A stretch of 34,213 nucleotides of DNA, from contig CAINDG010000006.1 of NCBI GenBank assembly GCA_903847315.1, positions 1 to 34,213 on the forward strand, read 5' to 3'. Below the pieces are notes generated by a model that had not been told where the DNA came from, searched no databases, and saw only the letters and a list, made by a program, of their open reading frames with translations. Origin of the DNA: an uncultured Planctomycetota bacterium. Its GTDB lineage: Bacteria; Planctomycetota; Phycisphaerae; Sedimentisphaerales; UBA12454. Below are positions 16,167 through 29,847 of this stretch, piece by piece (position 1 is the stretch's first letter; each line of letters starts with the position of its first letter). Made by a program: the position numbers and the translations under genes.

Positions 16167-16201
16167 AGTTTTTAAAAGCCTTTTTGTTGTTGCTTAAAAA
16201 C

Positions 16202-16236
16202 AAAAACGTAAAGTACACTCTGCACTTTACGTTTTT
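16202..16236 (-). terminator. Strong terminator-like hairpin between rpsJ and rplC
   Basis: A perfect 13-bp stem (16202-16214 with 16224-16236, AAAAACGTAAAGT/ACTTTACGTTTTT) has a 9-base loop. On the minus strand the right arm ends in TTTTT, followed by G and TTTTT, the form of an intrinsic terminator. It lies 12 bases after the rpsJ stop and 35 before the rplC start. Function may be partial termination, attenuation or mRNA processing. Because the stem is symmetric, it is also a hairpin on the plus strand. Confidence 0.75.
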
Positions 16237-16248
16237 CATCTTATTTAT

Positions 16249-16563
16249 TTATGCCTTAATCTTAACAAACACACCAGCCGGTACTACAAGGCGATTCAAG
16301 GCTTCCACTGTTCTGGCGTTTGCCTCATAGATGTCTATCAGCCGCTTATGCGTGCGCATCTCGAACTGCTCTCGGCTTTTTTTGTCAACGTGTGGACTCC
16401 TGAGAACAGTGTATCTTTCTATTCGTGTCGGAAGCGGAATCGGACCGCTTACGCGGGCGTTGGTCCTGCGGGCCTGCTCTACTATTTCGCGAGCAGATGT
16501 ATCCAGCGCTCGCGGGTCATACGCTTCCATTCTGATACGAATTTTTTCTGTTTCAACTGCCAT
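16249..16563 (-). CDS. rpsJ: 30S ribosomal protein S10
   Basis: The 104-residue protein has [20 protein letters not shown], the conserved loop [20 protein letters not shown], then [20 protein letters not shown]10 is a head protein of the small subunit and, as NusE, links NusG to transcription antitermination. The gene is preceded by a 344-base AT-rich gap holding a good promoter candidate, and is followed by a strong hairpin before rplC, so it may form a nearly separate unit between the str and S10 blocks. Confidence 0.98.
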   Translation of the reverse strand: MAVETEKIRIRMEAYDPRALDTSAREIVEQARRTNARVSGPIPLPTRIERYTVLRSPHVDKKSREQFEMRTHKRLIDIYEANARTVEALNRLVVPAGVFVKIKA

Positions 16564-16907
16564 GCCACTTCTCTAACGAAAAGCCTAATTTACAATTCTT
16601 ACAAAACGCCACTGACTCTGCCAGAGGCGAAAACATAGAAGAATACTCTTAAATATTTTAAAAATCAACGATAATAATACTGAAAATACGTATTTTTTAT
16701 CAAAATATGCACTTTCAGCATATATTTTATATATCATAGAAGACAAATAAAGTCTTTTTATCGTTTTTGCGACTAAACCGCTATTAGCCATTCAATCATC
16801 AGCTGTTTCTTCTGATATGTATCTGCCCAACTCGAAACGCATCCATATAACTTCGGACGCTCGCTGCGGCTAAGGAGAAAGACTTATACCAGATATGAAT
16901 TAACAGG
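16564..16907 (-). other. 344-base AT-rich intergenic region between fusA and rpsJ
   Basis: This is the only gap above 300 bases in the cluster. A short open frame inside it (16585-16791) has no recognisable protein features. The central part (about 16640-16760) is strongly AT-rich. It holds a perfect palindrome AAAATACGTATTTT (16684-16697) and a small hairpin with AAGAC/GTCTT arms. A sigma-70-like promoter pointing at rpsJ is listed separately. No clear intrinsic terminator for fusA was seen. Confidence 0.6.
16640..16668 (-). promoter_or_regulatory. Candidate sigma-70-type promoter for rpsJ
   Basis: On the minus strand a -35 box TTGATT (plus coordinates 16663-16668) and a -10 box TATTCT (16640-16645) are separated by exactly 17 bases of AT-rich spacer. 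The start of transcription would lie near 16633, giving a leader of about 70 bases before the rpsJ ATG at 16563. Three bases match each end of the consensus well, and the location, in the longest gap of the cluster, is where a promoter would be expected. Sequence match only. Confidence 0.5.
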
Positions 16908-18989
16908 TCAATAGCCTGCTAAGATTTTTTCTGAAATTTGTTCTGGAACTTTTTCGTAAGTCAAAGGCTCCATTACAAAACTGCCTCTTCCGCTGGTTAT
17001 ACCACGCAATTCAGTGGAATATCCGAACATCTCGGCAAGCGGAACTTTGGCGTCAATAGTCCTCATCTTCCCATGAATACGCGAATCCGTTATCATTCCT
17101 CTCTTACTTATAATGTTTCCCTGAACGGCACCATAATCAGAATCAGGTATAATAACCTCCAGTTTCATAATCGGCTCTAATAAAATACTTCCGGCATTTT
17201 TAAGCGCATCCCTGACAGCTATAACCGCAGCCTGCTCAAAAGCAAGCTCAGAAGAATCAACCGTATGAAAAGAACCATCTATTAACGTAACCTTAGCTCC
17301 AACAACAGGATAGCCAGCAAGATAACCGCTGGTAAAAGCCTCTTTTGTGCCGCTTTCAACCGCAGGAATATACTCCCTCGGAATAGACCCACCAATTATT
17401 TTGTTTACAAACTCTATCTGTTTTTGGTAATTTCCAGTCTCGTCTAGCAAAGGCTCAACAGTAATAACGACATGGCCATATTGACCATGTCCGCCGGTCT
17501 GACGAACAAATTTACCCTCCTGCTCAACCTTCCGCGTAATAGCCTCTCTGTAAGCGACCTTCGGTTTGCCAACTTTGACGTTAATCTTCATATCCCTGGT
17601 AAGCCGATGCTGCAAAATCTCCAGATGCAATTCGCCCATTCCGCTGATAAGCGTTTGTCCGGTTTCGGCATCATATTTACATTTAAAAGTAGGGTCTTCC
17701 TTCCTAAGAGCGGCAAGTCCGCCGGCCAATTTGTCCCTGTCTGCGGCAGAGTGCGGCTCAATCGACATACTAATAACGGCTTCAGGAAATTTAATACCTT
17801 CAAGTACTACCGGATTCTTTGTATCACAAACGGTATCGCCTGTAATAGTCTCTCTCAGTCCGACACAGGCGATGATGTCTCCTGCGCGGACAGAGTCAAC
17901 TATCTCCCTGCTGCTGGCATGCATTTTGAAAAGACGGGTTATATTTTCCTTGCAGTTTCGAGTAGTATTGAGAACCCTCGTTCCGCTTTTGAGAGTTCCC
18001 TGATAGATTCTGAGAAAATAGAGGTCGCCGTGCTTGTCGTTGATAATTTTAAATGCGAGCGCGACAAAACTTTTGCGCGGATCACATTTGACTTTTATTT
18101 TTTGTTCGATATCGCCTGGCTTGTTGCCAATAATCTCAGGCCTGTCAAGAGGCGAAGGAAAATACCTGCCGATGCCGTCAAGAAGTTTTTGTACGCCGAT
18201 ATATCTTAGAGCCGAGCCGACATAAACAGGATGCACCTTTCCGGCCATAGTCCCTTTTCTTGCGGCTTTGTGTATCAATTCCTCATCAACAGGTTTGTTG
18301 TGCACATATTTATCCATAAGCTGTTCGTCGAATTCAGCGAGGCTTTCAAGCATATCGTGGCGCCATTTTTCGGCCTGCGGTTTTAACTCGTCCGGAATTG
18401 GACGTTCATCGAAATTTGCGCCGAGCTTTTCGGCGATATAATAAACGGCCTTCATTTCGACAAGGTCGATAAGTCCTTCGAAAGTTGATTCTGCGCCGAT
18501 TGGAATCTGCAGACAGACCGGATGAGCGGCAAGCTTGTCTCTGATGGAATTGACGGACATTTCGAAGTCCGCGCCGACTTTGTCCATTTTATTGATGAAG
18601 CAGATAGATGGCAGATGATATTTCTGCCCCTGCCGCCAGACGGTTTCGGATTGAGCCTGAACGCCTTCGGAAGCGTCGAAGACTGCGATAGAGCCGTCGA
18701 GGACGCGGAGTGAGCGTTCGACTTCGGCGGTAAAATCGACGTGGCCCGGCGTATCAATGAGATTAAAAATCCAATTCTGCCATGGGCAGGTCGTCGCGGC
18801 GGAAGTGATGGTAATGCCGCGCTCCTGTTCTTCTTCGAGATAGTCCATAACAGCGGTGCCGTCGTGCACTTCGCCCATTTTATAGGTTTTGCCGGTATAG
18901 TAGAGAACACGTTCGGACAAAGTGGTCTTGCCGGCATCAATGTGCGCCATAATACCGATGTTGCGAATATTTTTTAATGACTCTGGCAT
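16908..18989 (-). CDS. fusA: Elongation factor G
   Basis: The 693-residue GTPase drives translocation. The P-loop is AHIDAGKT (15-22), switch I has [12 protein letters not shown], switch [10 protein letters not shown], and the specificity motif is NKMD. Domains II-V follow in order, and domain IV carries [10 protein letters not shown]. Length fits classical EF-G (E. coli 704) rather than the EF-G2 paralogue. It lies 105 bases after rpsG, a gap that contains a hairpin, and precedes the long AT-rich gap. No tuf copy follows it, unlike many str operons; tuf is at 32579-33805 instead. Confidence 0.98.
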   Translation of the reverse strand: MPESLKNIRNIGIMAHIDAGKTTLSERVLYYTGKTYKMGEVHDGTAVMDYLEEEQERGITITSAATTCPWQNWIFNLIDTPGHVDFTAEVERSLRVLDGSIAVFDASEGVQAQSETVWRQGQKYHLPSICFINKMDKVGADFEMSVNSIRDKLAAHPVCLQIPIGAESTFEGLIDLVEMKAVYYIAEKLGANFDERPIPDELKPQAEKWRHDMLESLAEFDEQLMDKYVHNKPVDEELIHKAARKGTMAGKVHPVYVGSALRYIGVQKLLDGIGRYFPSPLDRPEIIGNKPGDIEQKIKVKCDPRKSFVALAFKIINDKHGDLYFLRIYQGTLKSGTRVLNTTRNCKENITRLFKMHASSREIVDSVRAGDIIACVGLRETITGDTVCDTKNPVVLEGIKFPEAVISMSIEPHSAADRDKLAGGLAALRKEDPTFKCKYDAETGQTLISGMGELHLEILQHRLTRDMKINVKVGKPKVAYREAITRKVEQEGKFVRQTGGHGQYGHVVITVEPLLDETGNYQKQIEFVNKIIGGSIPREYIPAVESGTKEAFTSGYLAGYPVVGAKVTLIDGSFHTVDSSELAFEQAAVIAVRDALKNAGSILLEPIMKLEVIIPDSDYGAVQGNIISKRGMITDSRIHGKMRTIDAKVPLAEMFGYSTELRGITSGRGSFVMEPLTYEKVPEQISEKILAGY

Positions 18990-19042
18990 ATATAAATCTT
19001 GTTTTTCAAATAAAATCAGGTTTAAAAATTTTCTGTACGTAA

Positions 19043-19082
19043 AAATGCCACGGTTAAATATTCGAATTCAATCGTGGCATTT
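19043..19082 (-). terminator. Hairpin between rpsG and fusA, possible attenuator or terminator
   Basis: The arms AAATGCCACG (19043-19052) and CGTGGCATTT (19073-19082) form a perfect 10-bp stem with a 20-base loop. On the minus strand the stem is followed by a short T-rich stretch (ATTTTTAC overlapping the arm). It lies 12 bases after the rpsG stop and 53 before the fusA start. The long loop makes a strong terminator less certain; partial attenuation or an mRNA-processing site is also possible. Confidence 0.5.
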
Positions 19083-19094
19083 AATTTTTGTAAC

Positions 19095-19568
19095 TTACCA
19101 GGCGAAGTGAGCAAATGCTTTGTTGGCTTCGGCCATTTTATGGATATTGTCACGGGTTGTCATAGCGCCGCCCTGTTTGTTGTAGGCGTCGACGAGTTCC
19201 CCGGCGAGTCTTTCGCTCATAGCCCTTCCTTTTTTGCCGCGAGCGGCAGCAATAATCCACCTAAAGGCCAGCGACTGCTGCCGTTTGGCGTTTACGGGCA
19301 TAGGAACCTGATAGCTTGCACCGCCGACACGTTTGGAGCGGACTTCAAGATGAGGTTTGACGTTGTTTATTGCCGTTTCAAAAATTTCAATAGGGCTGAC
19401 GTCTTTTATTTTTTGGCAGACTATTTCCATTGCATCGTAGAAAATCTGCTGAGCTGTGCTTTTCTTGCCCTGCCACATCATTGAGTTGATGAACTTCTGA
19501 GCCAGTTTGCTGTTGAATTTCGAGTCTGGTTTCAACTGTTTCACAGAAGCTGTAAACTTTTTTGCCAT
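19095..19568 (-). CDS. rpsG: 30S ribosomal protein S7
   Basis: The 157-residue protein has [20 protein letters not shown], then the conserved [20 protein letters not shown] and [21 protein letters not shown]7 nucleates assembly of the small-subunit head and lies at the E site. In E. coli it represses the str operon by binding the rpsL-rpsG spacer; that spacer is only 34 bases here. Length equals the family norm (156-179). Confidence 0.98.
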   Translation of the reverse strand: MAKKFTASVKQLKPDSKFNSKLAQKFINSMMWQGKKSTAQQIFYDAMEIVCQKIKDVSPIEIFETAINNVKPHLEVRSKRVGGASYQVPMPVNAKRQQSLAFRWIIAAARGKKGRAMSERLAGELVDAYNKQGGAMTTRDNIHKMAEANKAFAHFAW

Positions 19569-19602
19569 AATTTTACCTTTTTACCTTTTATCTTTTAATT
19601 TT

Positions 19603-19968
19603 TTACGTTTTTTTAGCGCCGTATTTGCTTCTGCTGCGTTTTCTGTTTGCCACGCCTGCGGAATCGAGTGTTCCGCGGACTATATGATAACGAACGCCCG
19701 GCAGGTCTCTGACTCTTCCGCCCCTGATAAGAACGGTGCTGTGTTCCTGCAGGTTATGGTCGATGCCGGGAATATAGGCGGTTATTTCTTTTCCGTTAGT
19801 AAGCCGAACACGCGCTATTTTACGCAGAGCGGAGTTAGGCTTCTTGGGTGTTTGAGTCCTGACTATCAGACAGACGCCTCTCTTTTGCGGCGAACCTGAT
19901 ATATCGGATACGCGCTTTTTGCCTTTTCGGCCTCTTCCTTTTCTAACTAACTGATTTATCGTTGGCAT
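19603..19968 (-). CDS. rpsL: 30S ribosomal protein S12
   Basis: The 121-residue protein begins [20 protein letters not shown]. It has [20 protein letters not shown] (the lysines at which streptomycin resistance arises are unchanged) and [21 protein letters not shown]12 monitors codon-anticodon pairing in the decoding centre. It is the first str gene after rpoC, with a 62-base spacer that contains a perfect hairpin. Length is normal (E. coli 124). Confidence 0.98.
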   Translation of the reverse strand: MPTINQLVRKGRGRKGKKRVSDISGSPQKRGVCLIVRTQTPKKPNSALRKIARVRLTNGKEITAYIPGIDHNLQEHSTVLIRGGRVRDLPGVRYHIVRGTLDSAGVANRKRSRSKYGAKKT

Positions 19969-19988
19969 TATTTACCTTTCAAAAGTCC

Positions 19989-20014
19989 ACAGTTTACTGT
20001 TTACAGTAAACTGT
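19989..20014 (-). terminator. Perfect hairpin between rpoC and rpsL
   Basis: The arms ACAGTTTACTG (19989-19999) and CAGTAAACTGT (20004-20014) form an 11-bp stem around a 4-base loop. On the minus strand GGACTTTTG follows, a weak T tract. It lies 17 bases after the rpoC stop and 21 before the rpsL start. It could reduce read-through from rpoBC into the str genes or mark an RNA-processing site. Confidence 0.5.
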
Positions 20015-20030
20015 TTGCTATTCACTTTAG

Positions 20031-24302
<4,272 letters not shown>

Positions 24303-24321
24303 TTAAGCTTACTCCTGACTT

Positions 24322-27300
24322 CTAAAGGCTTTTTGTACCTACTTGTTTCTTTTCAAGCTGGATATTCAATCCAAGTCCGCGAATTTCACTGCACAGCACA
24401 TCGAATGATATTGGCGTACCGGCTTCAAGCGTATTTTTACCTTTGACCATAGACTCGTAAATTTTTGTCCTGCCCTCGATGTCGTCGCTTTTTACCGTAA
24501 GCAGTTCCTGCAGTGTATATGCGGCGCCATAGGCTTCAAGAGCCCAGACTTCCATTTCGCCGAATCTCTGGCCGCCAGTCCTGGCCTTGCCGCCGAGCGG
24601 CTGCTGCGTGATAAGACTGTACGGTCCTGTCGAGCGGGCGTGAATCTTGTCGTCAACGAGATGATGAAGTTTCATCATATATATATATCCGATTGTTATT
24701 GTCTGCTCAAAAGGCTCTCCGGTTCTGCCGTCATAAAGCCTTGCCTTCATATCATCGCCTATCGGAGCAAACAACTCATCAACCGGCGGCGCCTTTTTGC
24801 CGTCCTTAAGTTCCTTGCCGCGCTTTTGCATATGCTCGTTTGCTTCGCCGAGAAGCTTTCTGATTTCATCTTCGGTAGCACCCGCAAAAACCGGCGTTAC
24901 GGCGTCAAAGCCCAGTACTTTTGCCGCCCAGCCAAGATGCGTCTCAAGAATCTGTCCGACGTTCATTCTGCTCGGCACACCGAGAGGATTGAGGCAAATA
25001 TCTATTGGCGTTCCGTCTTCCATATAAGGCATATCTTCTACCGGCATTATCCTGGCGATAACGCCTTTATTGCCGTGACGGCCGGCCATTTTGTCGCCGA
25101 TACTCAGTGTTCTCTTGGTGGCGACATAAATTTTCACCATCTCAAGCACACCGCTGGGCAATTCATCGCCGTGTTTCATCCGTTCAAGTTTTGCCTTCGC
25201 TTCTTCCGCAAGTTCCTTAATCCGCGGCATATATTTATCGATGAACTGCTGCGCCTGCGGCCGGACATTGGCGGGCTTAACCCAGGCAATATCAAAATTC
25301 TGTATCTGTTCATATATAACTTCGATATCTTCGCTGGCTCCGACTTTCTGACGCGTTGTCGGGTCGATTACCGTAACGCCATCAGTTTTCTCCGTAATCT
25401 CGCCAACCATTTGTTTGAAAAGCGTGCACTGGCGTTGTTTCATCCCGGCTTCGTATTCCTTCATTTTCTGTTTCTGCACCTTTTTGAGGTCTTCGCTGCC
25501 GGCGCCTTTGCGGGTAAATCGGCTTGTCTTAATGACGATGCCGTTATATCCGCTCGGAATCTCAAGGGAATCATTTTTAACATCTTCGCCCGCTCTGCCG
25601 AAAATTGCATGAAGCAGTTTTTCTTCCGGCGTAAGTTCCGTTTTGCTCTTTGGCGAAACCTTGCCGACAAGAACATCGCCGGCGTCCACTCGTGTGCCTT
25701 CGCGAACTATGCCGTTTTCGTCAAGATTTCTCAGCGCTTTTTCGCCGACGTTCGGAATATCGCGGGTAAACTCTTCGCGCCCCAGTTTTGTTTCACGAAC
25801 TTCAATAGTAAATTCATCTATATGTATGCTTGTAAAAACGTCATCGCGTACAAGGGTTTCGCTTATAAGAATGGCATCCTCAAAATTAAATCCATCAAAC
25901 GGAATAAAGGCAGCAAGCACATTCTTCCCGAGCGACAGCACGCCGTTTGCGGTTCCGCCGCCGTCGGCGATTATTTCGTTCTTCTTTATTTTCTGCCCTA
26001 CAGAAACTATCGGCATCTGATTAAGACAGGTTCTTTCATTAAGACCGACGAATTTCTCGAGGTCATAAATATCCGTATCGTTAATAACTATCCTTTGGGC
26101 GTCAACTGCGGTTACTGCGCCGGAACTGCTTGCCCGTACTACCATGCTCGAATTTTGTGCAACATGTTCTTCGATGCCGGTAAACACCAATGGCGGCTCA
26201 GTCTTCAGCAGAGGCACCGCCTGACGCATCATGTTTGAACCCATCAATGCTCTGTTGGCGTCGTCATGTTCAAGAAATGGTATCAATGCAGCAGATATAC
26301 CGATAATCTGCTTGCTGGATATATCAACATAATCCACATCTTTGCTGTCAACCTGTGAAAGTTCGCCATGCCGTCTCGCAAGTACAACGCCGTCCTGCAG
26401 CTTGTCTGTCCCCGGCCGCACCGCGCTGGGTGGCGCAAAAGTTACTTCCATTTCCTCATCGGCTCTCAGGTAAACGACTTCTCCGGTAATTTTGCCCTTG
26501 TCCGCTTTTCGATACGGTGTCAGAAGGAATCCGTATTCGTCAATCTTTGAGAAAATCGCCAGCGATGCGATAAGTCCGATGTTTGTGCCTTCTGGCGTTT
26601 CAATCGGACATATTCTGCCGTAATGGCTTATATGAACGTCGCGGACTTCAAAACCTGCGCGTTTGCGGTTAAGTCCGCCCGGGCCTAACGCCGACAGTCT
26701 TCTTTCATGTGTAAGCTGACTTAGCGAATTTGTCTGGTCAACAACCTGGCTCAGCTCGCCCCTGCCGAAAAAGTATTCGATACTGCTCGAGACGCTTTTG
26801 GAGTTGACAAGGTCGGCTATTCGCTCTATCTGGGCAGGTTCTTTCATACTCATTCGTTCCTGTACCGTTCTGCGGAGTTTCAAAAGACCCTTGCGTATTT
26901 CATCCGATGCAAGTTCGTCTATTGTCCGAAGTCTTCTGTTGCCCAAATGGTCGATATCGTCAACAACACCCTGACTGTTTCGCAATCCGATGATATATTT
27001 CATCGTATTGATAAAATCTTCCGGCCGAAGCGTCATTTCGTTTTCTTCTACCTTCTGTTTGAACTTCCGGTTAAGTCTGAATCTGCCCACCCTGCCGAGC
27101 CGATAACGGGCACAGTCGTAGAATTTCTCGTTAAACAGTGTCTTTGCCTTTTCTACATTGGGCGGATTTCCCGGACGCAGTCTGGAGTAAAGTTTAAGCA
27201 GCGCCTCATCGTGGCTTTCGCAATCATCCTCTGCCAGCGTATTTAGAATCAGCGGGTCTACCGCCTTTACTATTACTTCGATACTCTGAACTCCACCTCC

Positions 27301-28656
27301 GCCTTTTCTTTTTCCACGACTAGATTCTAGCCACTCCCGTATGGCTTTTCTGAGGCTGTCTGTTTTGTGCGACTCAAGATAATGACTTTTACTCATTCTT
27401 CCGCCGAGACAGCCCTCCTTGTCTTTTCTTTCGCCAGCGATACCAACATATCCATGCTCAATTAATTTAGTTTTTTTATTCCTAAAGAAATAGAGGCCTG
27501 GCTCTTTGAAATCATCGTCTTTGATTTCTTTAGGATCAGAATACCACGGTGTTTTATCATCAATTTTTTTAAGGCACGCATTAAAAATACTTTTCAGTTC
27601 ATCTGACGCTTCCCTGTCCCATCTTGCTTCAAATTCTTTTTTATCTTTAGTGTCATTTTTAGTATTGAATCGAGGTAAATGGGCTTTCTCGCTATTATCC
27701 TTTTTATCATCTGGATAAAGTAGCATCAATCGATTTTCAATAAATTCAAGAGATGACTTTAATATCTTTTCATTATCGCGAGACAAGCTAGGAGTTGGGA
27801 CATACTTAAACTCCAGTTCATTCTTTAGATATGCAAGTGCCTCCTCATCAGTAACATCGGGTTTCTTTATCGAGCTTCTTTCAATTTGTCCGATACGGTC
27901 GCCGATTTGAGTTCCTGCCTCGACTATAATTTCGCCCGATTCGGTATCAACGACCGGCCCGACAGCCCACATCAGCGGGTCGAGCTTATCGACGGAAACT
28001 GTTTTTGTCTCATAGAACAACCGTATAATAGCATCTATCTTGCCGTATTGTTCGCTCATCGCCCGCAGAAACAGCGTCGCAGGAATCTTGCTCGACTGGT
28101 CTATCCGGACAATCAAAACGTCTTTTCGCGTAACGGAAATTTCGATCCAGCTTCCTCGTTCGGGTATTATCCTGCCGCCGTGCAGAACACGGTCGCCTTC
28201 TTTGCTTTCGATTAGAAAATCAACGCCCGGAGAACGGTGAAGCTGATTGACAATAACTCTCTCGGCTCCGTTAATAATAAATTCCCCGCCGCCAATCATT
28301 ATCGGTATTTCAGCCAGGTAAACCACCTGCTCGGCGATGTCGGCTGCATCTTTGCGTTTCATCCGGCAGCGTATCTTCAGCGGAAAACCGTAGGTAAGAC
28401 GCAGCTCTCTGCATTCGTTGGGCGTGTAGCGGGGCTTGTCCAGCTCATAACCCATATATTCCAGGCTCATTGCCTTATCATAGCTTTCTATCGGGAAAAT
28501 TTCCTGAAAGAGAGCTTCCAGACCGATACTCTTTCTTCGCTGGAATGCTGCGCTTTCCTGGAGAAATCTCTCATAGCTCGCCCGCTGAACCTCGATAAGA
28601 TTCGGAATTTCTATCGCATCCGAGACCTTTCCGAAATCGCGAATTGTCTTGCCCAT
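24322..28656 (-). CDS. rpoB: DNA-directed RNA polymerase subunit beta with a large internal insertion
   Basis: The 1444-residue subunit (E. coli 1342) shows the usual conserved blocks: [13 protein letters not shown] (133-145), the rifampicin-pocket segment with [36 protein letters not shown], and the catalytic [14 protein letters not shown], ending in [19 protein letters not shown]. Rifampicin-pocket residues look like the sensitive form, except that N follows T in QTNSLSQ, where E. coli has QNNPLSE. Between SSIKK (261-265) and [12 protein letters not shown] (458 on) about 190 extra residues are inserted; these are listed separately. The gene follows rplL by 131 bases, with a hairpin in the gap. 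Confidence 0.98.
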   Translation of the reverse strand: MGKTIRDFGKVSDAIEIPNLIEVQRASYERFLQESAAFQRRKSIGLEALFQEIFPIESYDKAMSLEYMGYELDKPRYTPNECRELRLTYGFPLKIRCRMKRKDAADIAEQVVYLAEIPIMIGGGEFIINGAERVIVNQLHRSPGVDFLIESKEGDRVLHGGRIIPERGSWIEISVTRKDVLIVRIDQSSKIPATLFLRAMSEQYGKIDAIIRLFYETKTVSVDKLDPLMWAVGPVVDTESGEIIVEAGTQIGDRIGQIERSSIKKPDVTDEEALAYLKNELEFKYVPTPSLSRDNEKILKSSLEFIENRLMLLYPDDKKDNSEKAHLPRFNTKNDTKDKKEFEARWDREASDELKSIFNACLKKIDDKTPWYSDPKEIKDDDFKEPGLYFFRNKKTKLIEHGYVGIAGERKDKEGCLGGRMSKSHYLESHKTDSLRKAIREWLESSRGKRKGGGGVQSIEVIVKAVDPLILNTLAEDDCESHDEALLKLYSRLRPGNPPNVEKAKTLFNEKFYDCARYRLGRVGRFRLNRKFKQKVEENEMTLRPEDFINTMKYIIGLRNSQGVVDDIDHLGNRRLRTIDELASDEIRKGLLKLRRTVQERMSMKEPAQIERIADLVNSKSVSSSIEYFFGRGELSQVVDQTNSLSQLTHERRLSALGPGGLNRKRAGFEVRDVHISHYGRICPIETPEGTNIGLIASLAIFSKIDEYGFLLTPYRKADKGKITGEVVYLRADEEMEVTFAPPSAVRPGTDKLQDGVVLARRHGELSQVDSKDVDYVDISSKQIIGISAALIPFLEHDDANRALMGSNMMRQAVPLLKTEPPLVFTGIEEHVAQNSSMVVRASSSGAVTAVDAQRIVINDTDIYDLEKFVGLNERTCLNQMPIVSVGQKIKKNEIIADGGGTANGVLSLGKNVLAAFIPFDGFNFEDAILISETLVRDDVFTSIHIDEFTIEVRETKLGREEFTRDIPNVGEKALRNLDENGIVREGTRVDAGDVLVGKVSPKSKTELTPEEKLLHAIFGRAGEDVKNDSLEIPSGYNGIVIKTSRFTRKGAGSEDLKKVQKQKMKEYEAGMKQRQCTLFKQMVGEITEKTDGVTVIDPTTRQKVGASEDIEVIYEQIQNFDIAWVKPANVRPQAQQFIDKYMPRIKELAEEAKAKLERMKHGDELPSGVLEMVKIYVATKRTLSIGDKMAGRHGNKGVIARIMPVEDMPYMEDGTPIDICLNPLGVPSRMNVGQILETHLGWAAKVLGFDAVTPVFAGATEDEIRKLLGEANEHMQKRGKELKDGKKAPPVDELFAPIGDDMKARLYDGRTGEPFEQTITIGYIYMMKLHHLVDDKIHARSTGPYSLITQQPLGGKARTGGQRFGEMEVWALEAYGAAYTLQELLTVKSDDIEGRTKIYESMVKGKNTLEAGTPISFDVLCSEIRGLGLNIQLEKKQVGTKSL
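27286..27861 (-). other. In-frame insertion in rpoB ending in a GIY-YIG-like domain (residues about 266-457)
   Basis: The insert splits the beta-lobe region between SSIKK and SIEVIVKAV. Residues about 266-380 are charged and mainly helical ([17 protein letters not shown], many Lys/Asp/Glu). Residues about 386-446 resemble a GIY-YIG nuclease core: PGLYFF (387-389 = GLY), [10 protein letters not shown] (403-405 = YVG), GGRMSKSH with R420, then helical [14 protein letters not shown]. It ends in a basic, glycine-rich linker, GKRKGGGG. Hand counts of three 60-base lines inside give 28-38% GC, against 52-57% in two flanking lines, which suggests recent origin elsewhere. The C-terminal part of the usual nuclease fold, with its metal-binding Glu, seems missing, so activity is doubtful. 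It has no intein or intron signatures. Confidence 0.7.
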
Positions 28657-28747
28657 TACAGACTCCCTGAATTTTTGCGTTAATCTTTCGGTCTGCCGTC
28701 AGAAGATTTATAAATAAAACTATTACAATGTATAAATAGCGATTTCA

Positions 28748-28778
28748 GGCGCCCGGTTTGAAATTAGAGCCGGGCGCC
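28748..28778 (-). terminator. GC-rich hairpin between rplL and rpoB, possible attenuator or processing site
   Basis: GGCGCCCGG (28748-28756) pairs with CCGGGCGCC (28770-28778), a 9-bp stem of only G:C pairs, with a 13-base loop. No T run follows on the minus strand, so it is not a full intrinsic terminator. In E. coli the same rplL-rpoB gap carries a partial attenuator and an RNase III site that lower rpoBC expression relative to the ribosomal genes. A similar role here is an inference from position. Confidence 0.55.
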
Positions 28779-28787
28779 CGTAATGTT

Positions 28788-29195
28788 TTATTTAATCTCA
28801 ACAGCAGCGCCTGCCGACTCAAGCTGCTTCTTTGCAGCCTCGGCTTCGTCTTTGCTGATACCTTCCTTCACAGCCTTTGGTGCTCCTTCGACAAGGTCCT
28901 TTGCCTCTTTCAGGCCAAGTCCCGTCAGTGCACGAACTTCCTTGATAACCTGTATTTTCTTCTCGCCGGCCGCTTTGAGAATAACATCAAATGCTGTCTT
29001 TTCCACCGCTGCTGCTGCTTCGCCGCCGGCTGCCGGACCTGCCATCATAACTGCTCCGCCGGCTGCCGGTTCAATACCGTGAACTTCTTTAAGGTAATCG
29101 CCCAGTTCTTTTGCCTGCATCAGAGTCAGTTTGACAATCTGGTCGCCAAGCTGTTTGATTTCAGGATTCCACTGCTTTGTTGTTTCATCTGCCAT
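28788..29195 (-). CDS. rplL: 50S ribosomal protein L7/L12
   Basis: The 135-residue stalk protein has the N-terminal dimerisation helices ([20 protein letters not shown]), an Ala/Gly/Pro-rich hinge (about 44-63) and the globular C-terminal domain with [20 protein letters not shown], then [20 protein letters not shown]. The domain recruits EF-Tu, EF-G and IF-2 to the ribosome. It follows rplJ, which encodes the base of the stalk, by 100 bases. A slightly extended N-terminus ([12 protein letters not shown]) precedes the usual start. Confidence 0.98.
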   Translation of the reverse strand: MADETTKQWNPEIKQLGDQIVKLTLMQAKELGDYLKEVHGIEPAAGGAVMMAGPAAGGEAAAAVEKTAFDVILKAAGEKKIQVIKEVRALTGLGLKEAKDLVEGAPKAVKEGISKDEAEAAKKQLESAGAAVEIK

Positions 29196-29295
29196 TTTTA
29201 TTACTCCTATTTCTTCGCTTCGCGGCAGCCGGGACTACGCGTCCTGTTTAACTCTTTCGAGGCAACCACAAAAGCAGGTTTCATTTCTTTCTAAA

Positions 29296-29823
29296 TTACG
29301 CCGCCTGTTTTTCTTCCTTTTCAGCAAGCGTCTTTATGCAGCCCGCGATAATACCGGCAGGAGCGCCAATCGCTGATGCCAGTCTTCTTCCCGGTGAATT
29401 GGCCAGCATAACAATATCGCCCTGAAGCTCGGCTCTGTTTTTCATCTTCGAAAGGCTCTTTGCATTAGCGGCATCCAGAGTTGCGCCTTCAACATACGCG
29501 CCTTTGATTTTTACTGAGATTTTCTTCGGGATAGCGTCGATTTCCTTCGCTACATCGACGATGCTGGCGCCGCCGTAAGCAACCGTACACGACCCTGTTA
29601 AAAACAGGTCCATCGCCGCGGTCATTCCCAGAGATTTCATCGCCTGCCGCATTATTGCATTCCTGACCATCGTAAGTTTTATACCCTTATCGCGGAACTT
29701 GCCTCGTAATGAATTATTGGTAATTCCATCGACGCCGGTCATATCAACAACCAGAAATTCGTTAACGCCTTTGAACTTATCGCTAAGTTCGTTTGTCAAA
29801 AGTTGTTTTACGCTTTTACTCAT
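29296..29823 (-). CDS. rplJ: 50S ribosomal protein L10
   Basis: The 175-residue protein has LLTNELSDKFKGVNEFLVVD, then LRGKFRDKGIKLTMVRNAIM and the C-terminal helix that binds L7/L12 dimers (SAIGAPAGIIAGCIKTLAEK). L10 forms the base of the stalk and is the autoregulator of rplJL in E. coli. It lies 24 bases after rplA, so any L10 leader must be very short or shared. Length is normal (E. coli 165). Confidence 0.98.
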   Translation of the reverse strand: MSKSVKQLLTNELSDKFKGVNEFLVVDMTGVDGITNNSLRGKFRDKGIKLTMVRNAIMRQAMKSLGMTAAMDLFLTGSCTVAYGGASIVDVAKEIDAIPKKISVKIKGAYVEGATLDAANAKSLSKMKNRAELQGDIVMLANSPGRRLASAIGAPAGIIAGCIKTLAEKEEKQAA

Positions 29824-29847
29824 ATTTTCACCTGTGAAAAATTCAGA

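Noticed and set aside
16585-16791. 68-residue minus-strand frame between fusA and rpsJ
   Set aside because: It has no recognisable family, no good ribosome binding site, an AT-driven composition (Leu/Ile/Lys/Phe-rich), and covers the promoter candidate of rpsJ.
24640-26238. 532-residue plus-strand frame opposite rpoB
   Set aside because: It lies fully antisense to conserved rpoB sequence and has the Cys/His/Phe/Arg-rich make-up of an antisense shadow frame. The same holds for the other long plus-strand frames in the cluster.
27286-27861. Intein or group I intron in rpoB
   Set aside because: The insert lacks the Cys/Ser start and His-Asn-Cys/Ser/Thr end of inteins and no splicing blocks were seen. 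The whole stretch is an uninterrupted frame with no intron core or stops, so it is read as a translated insertion.
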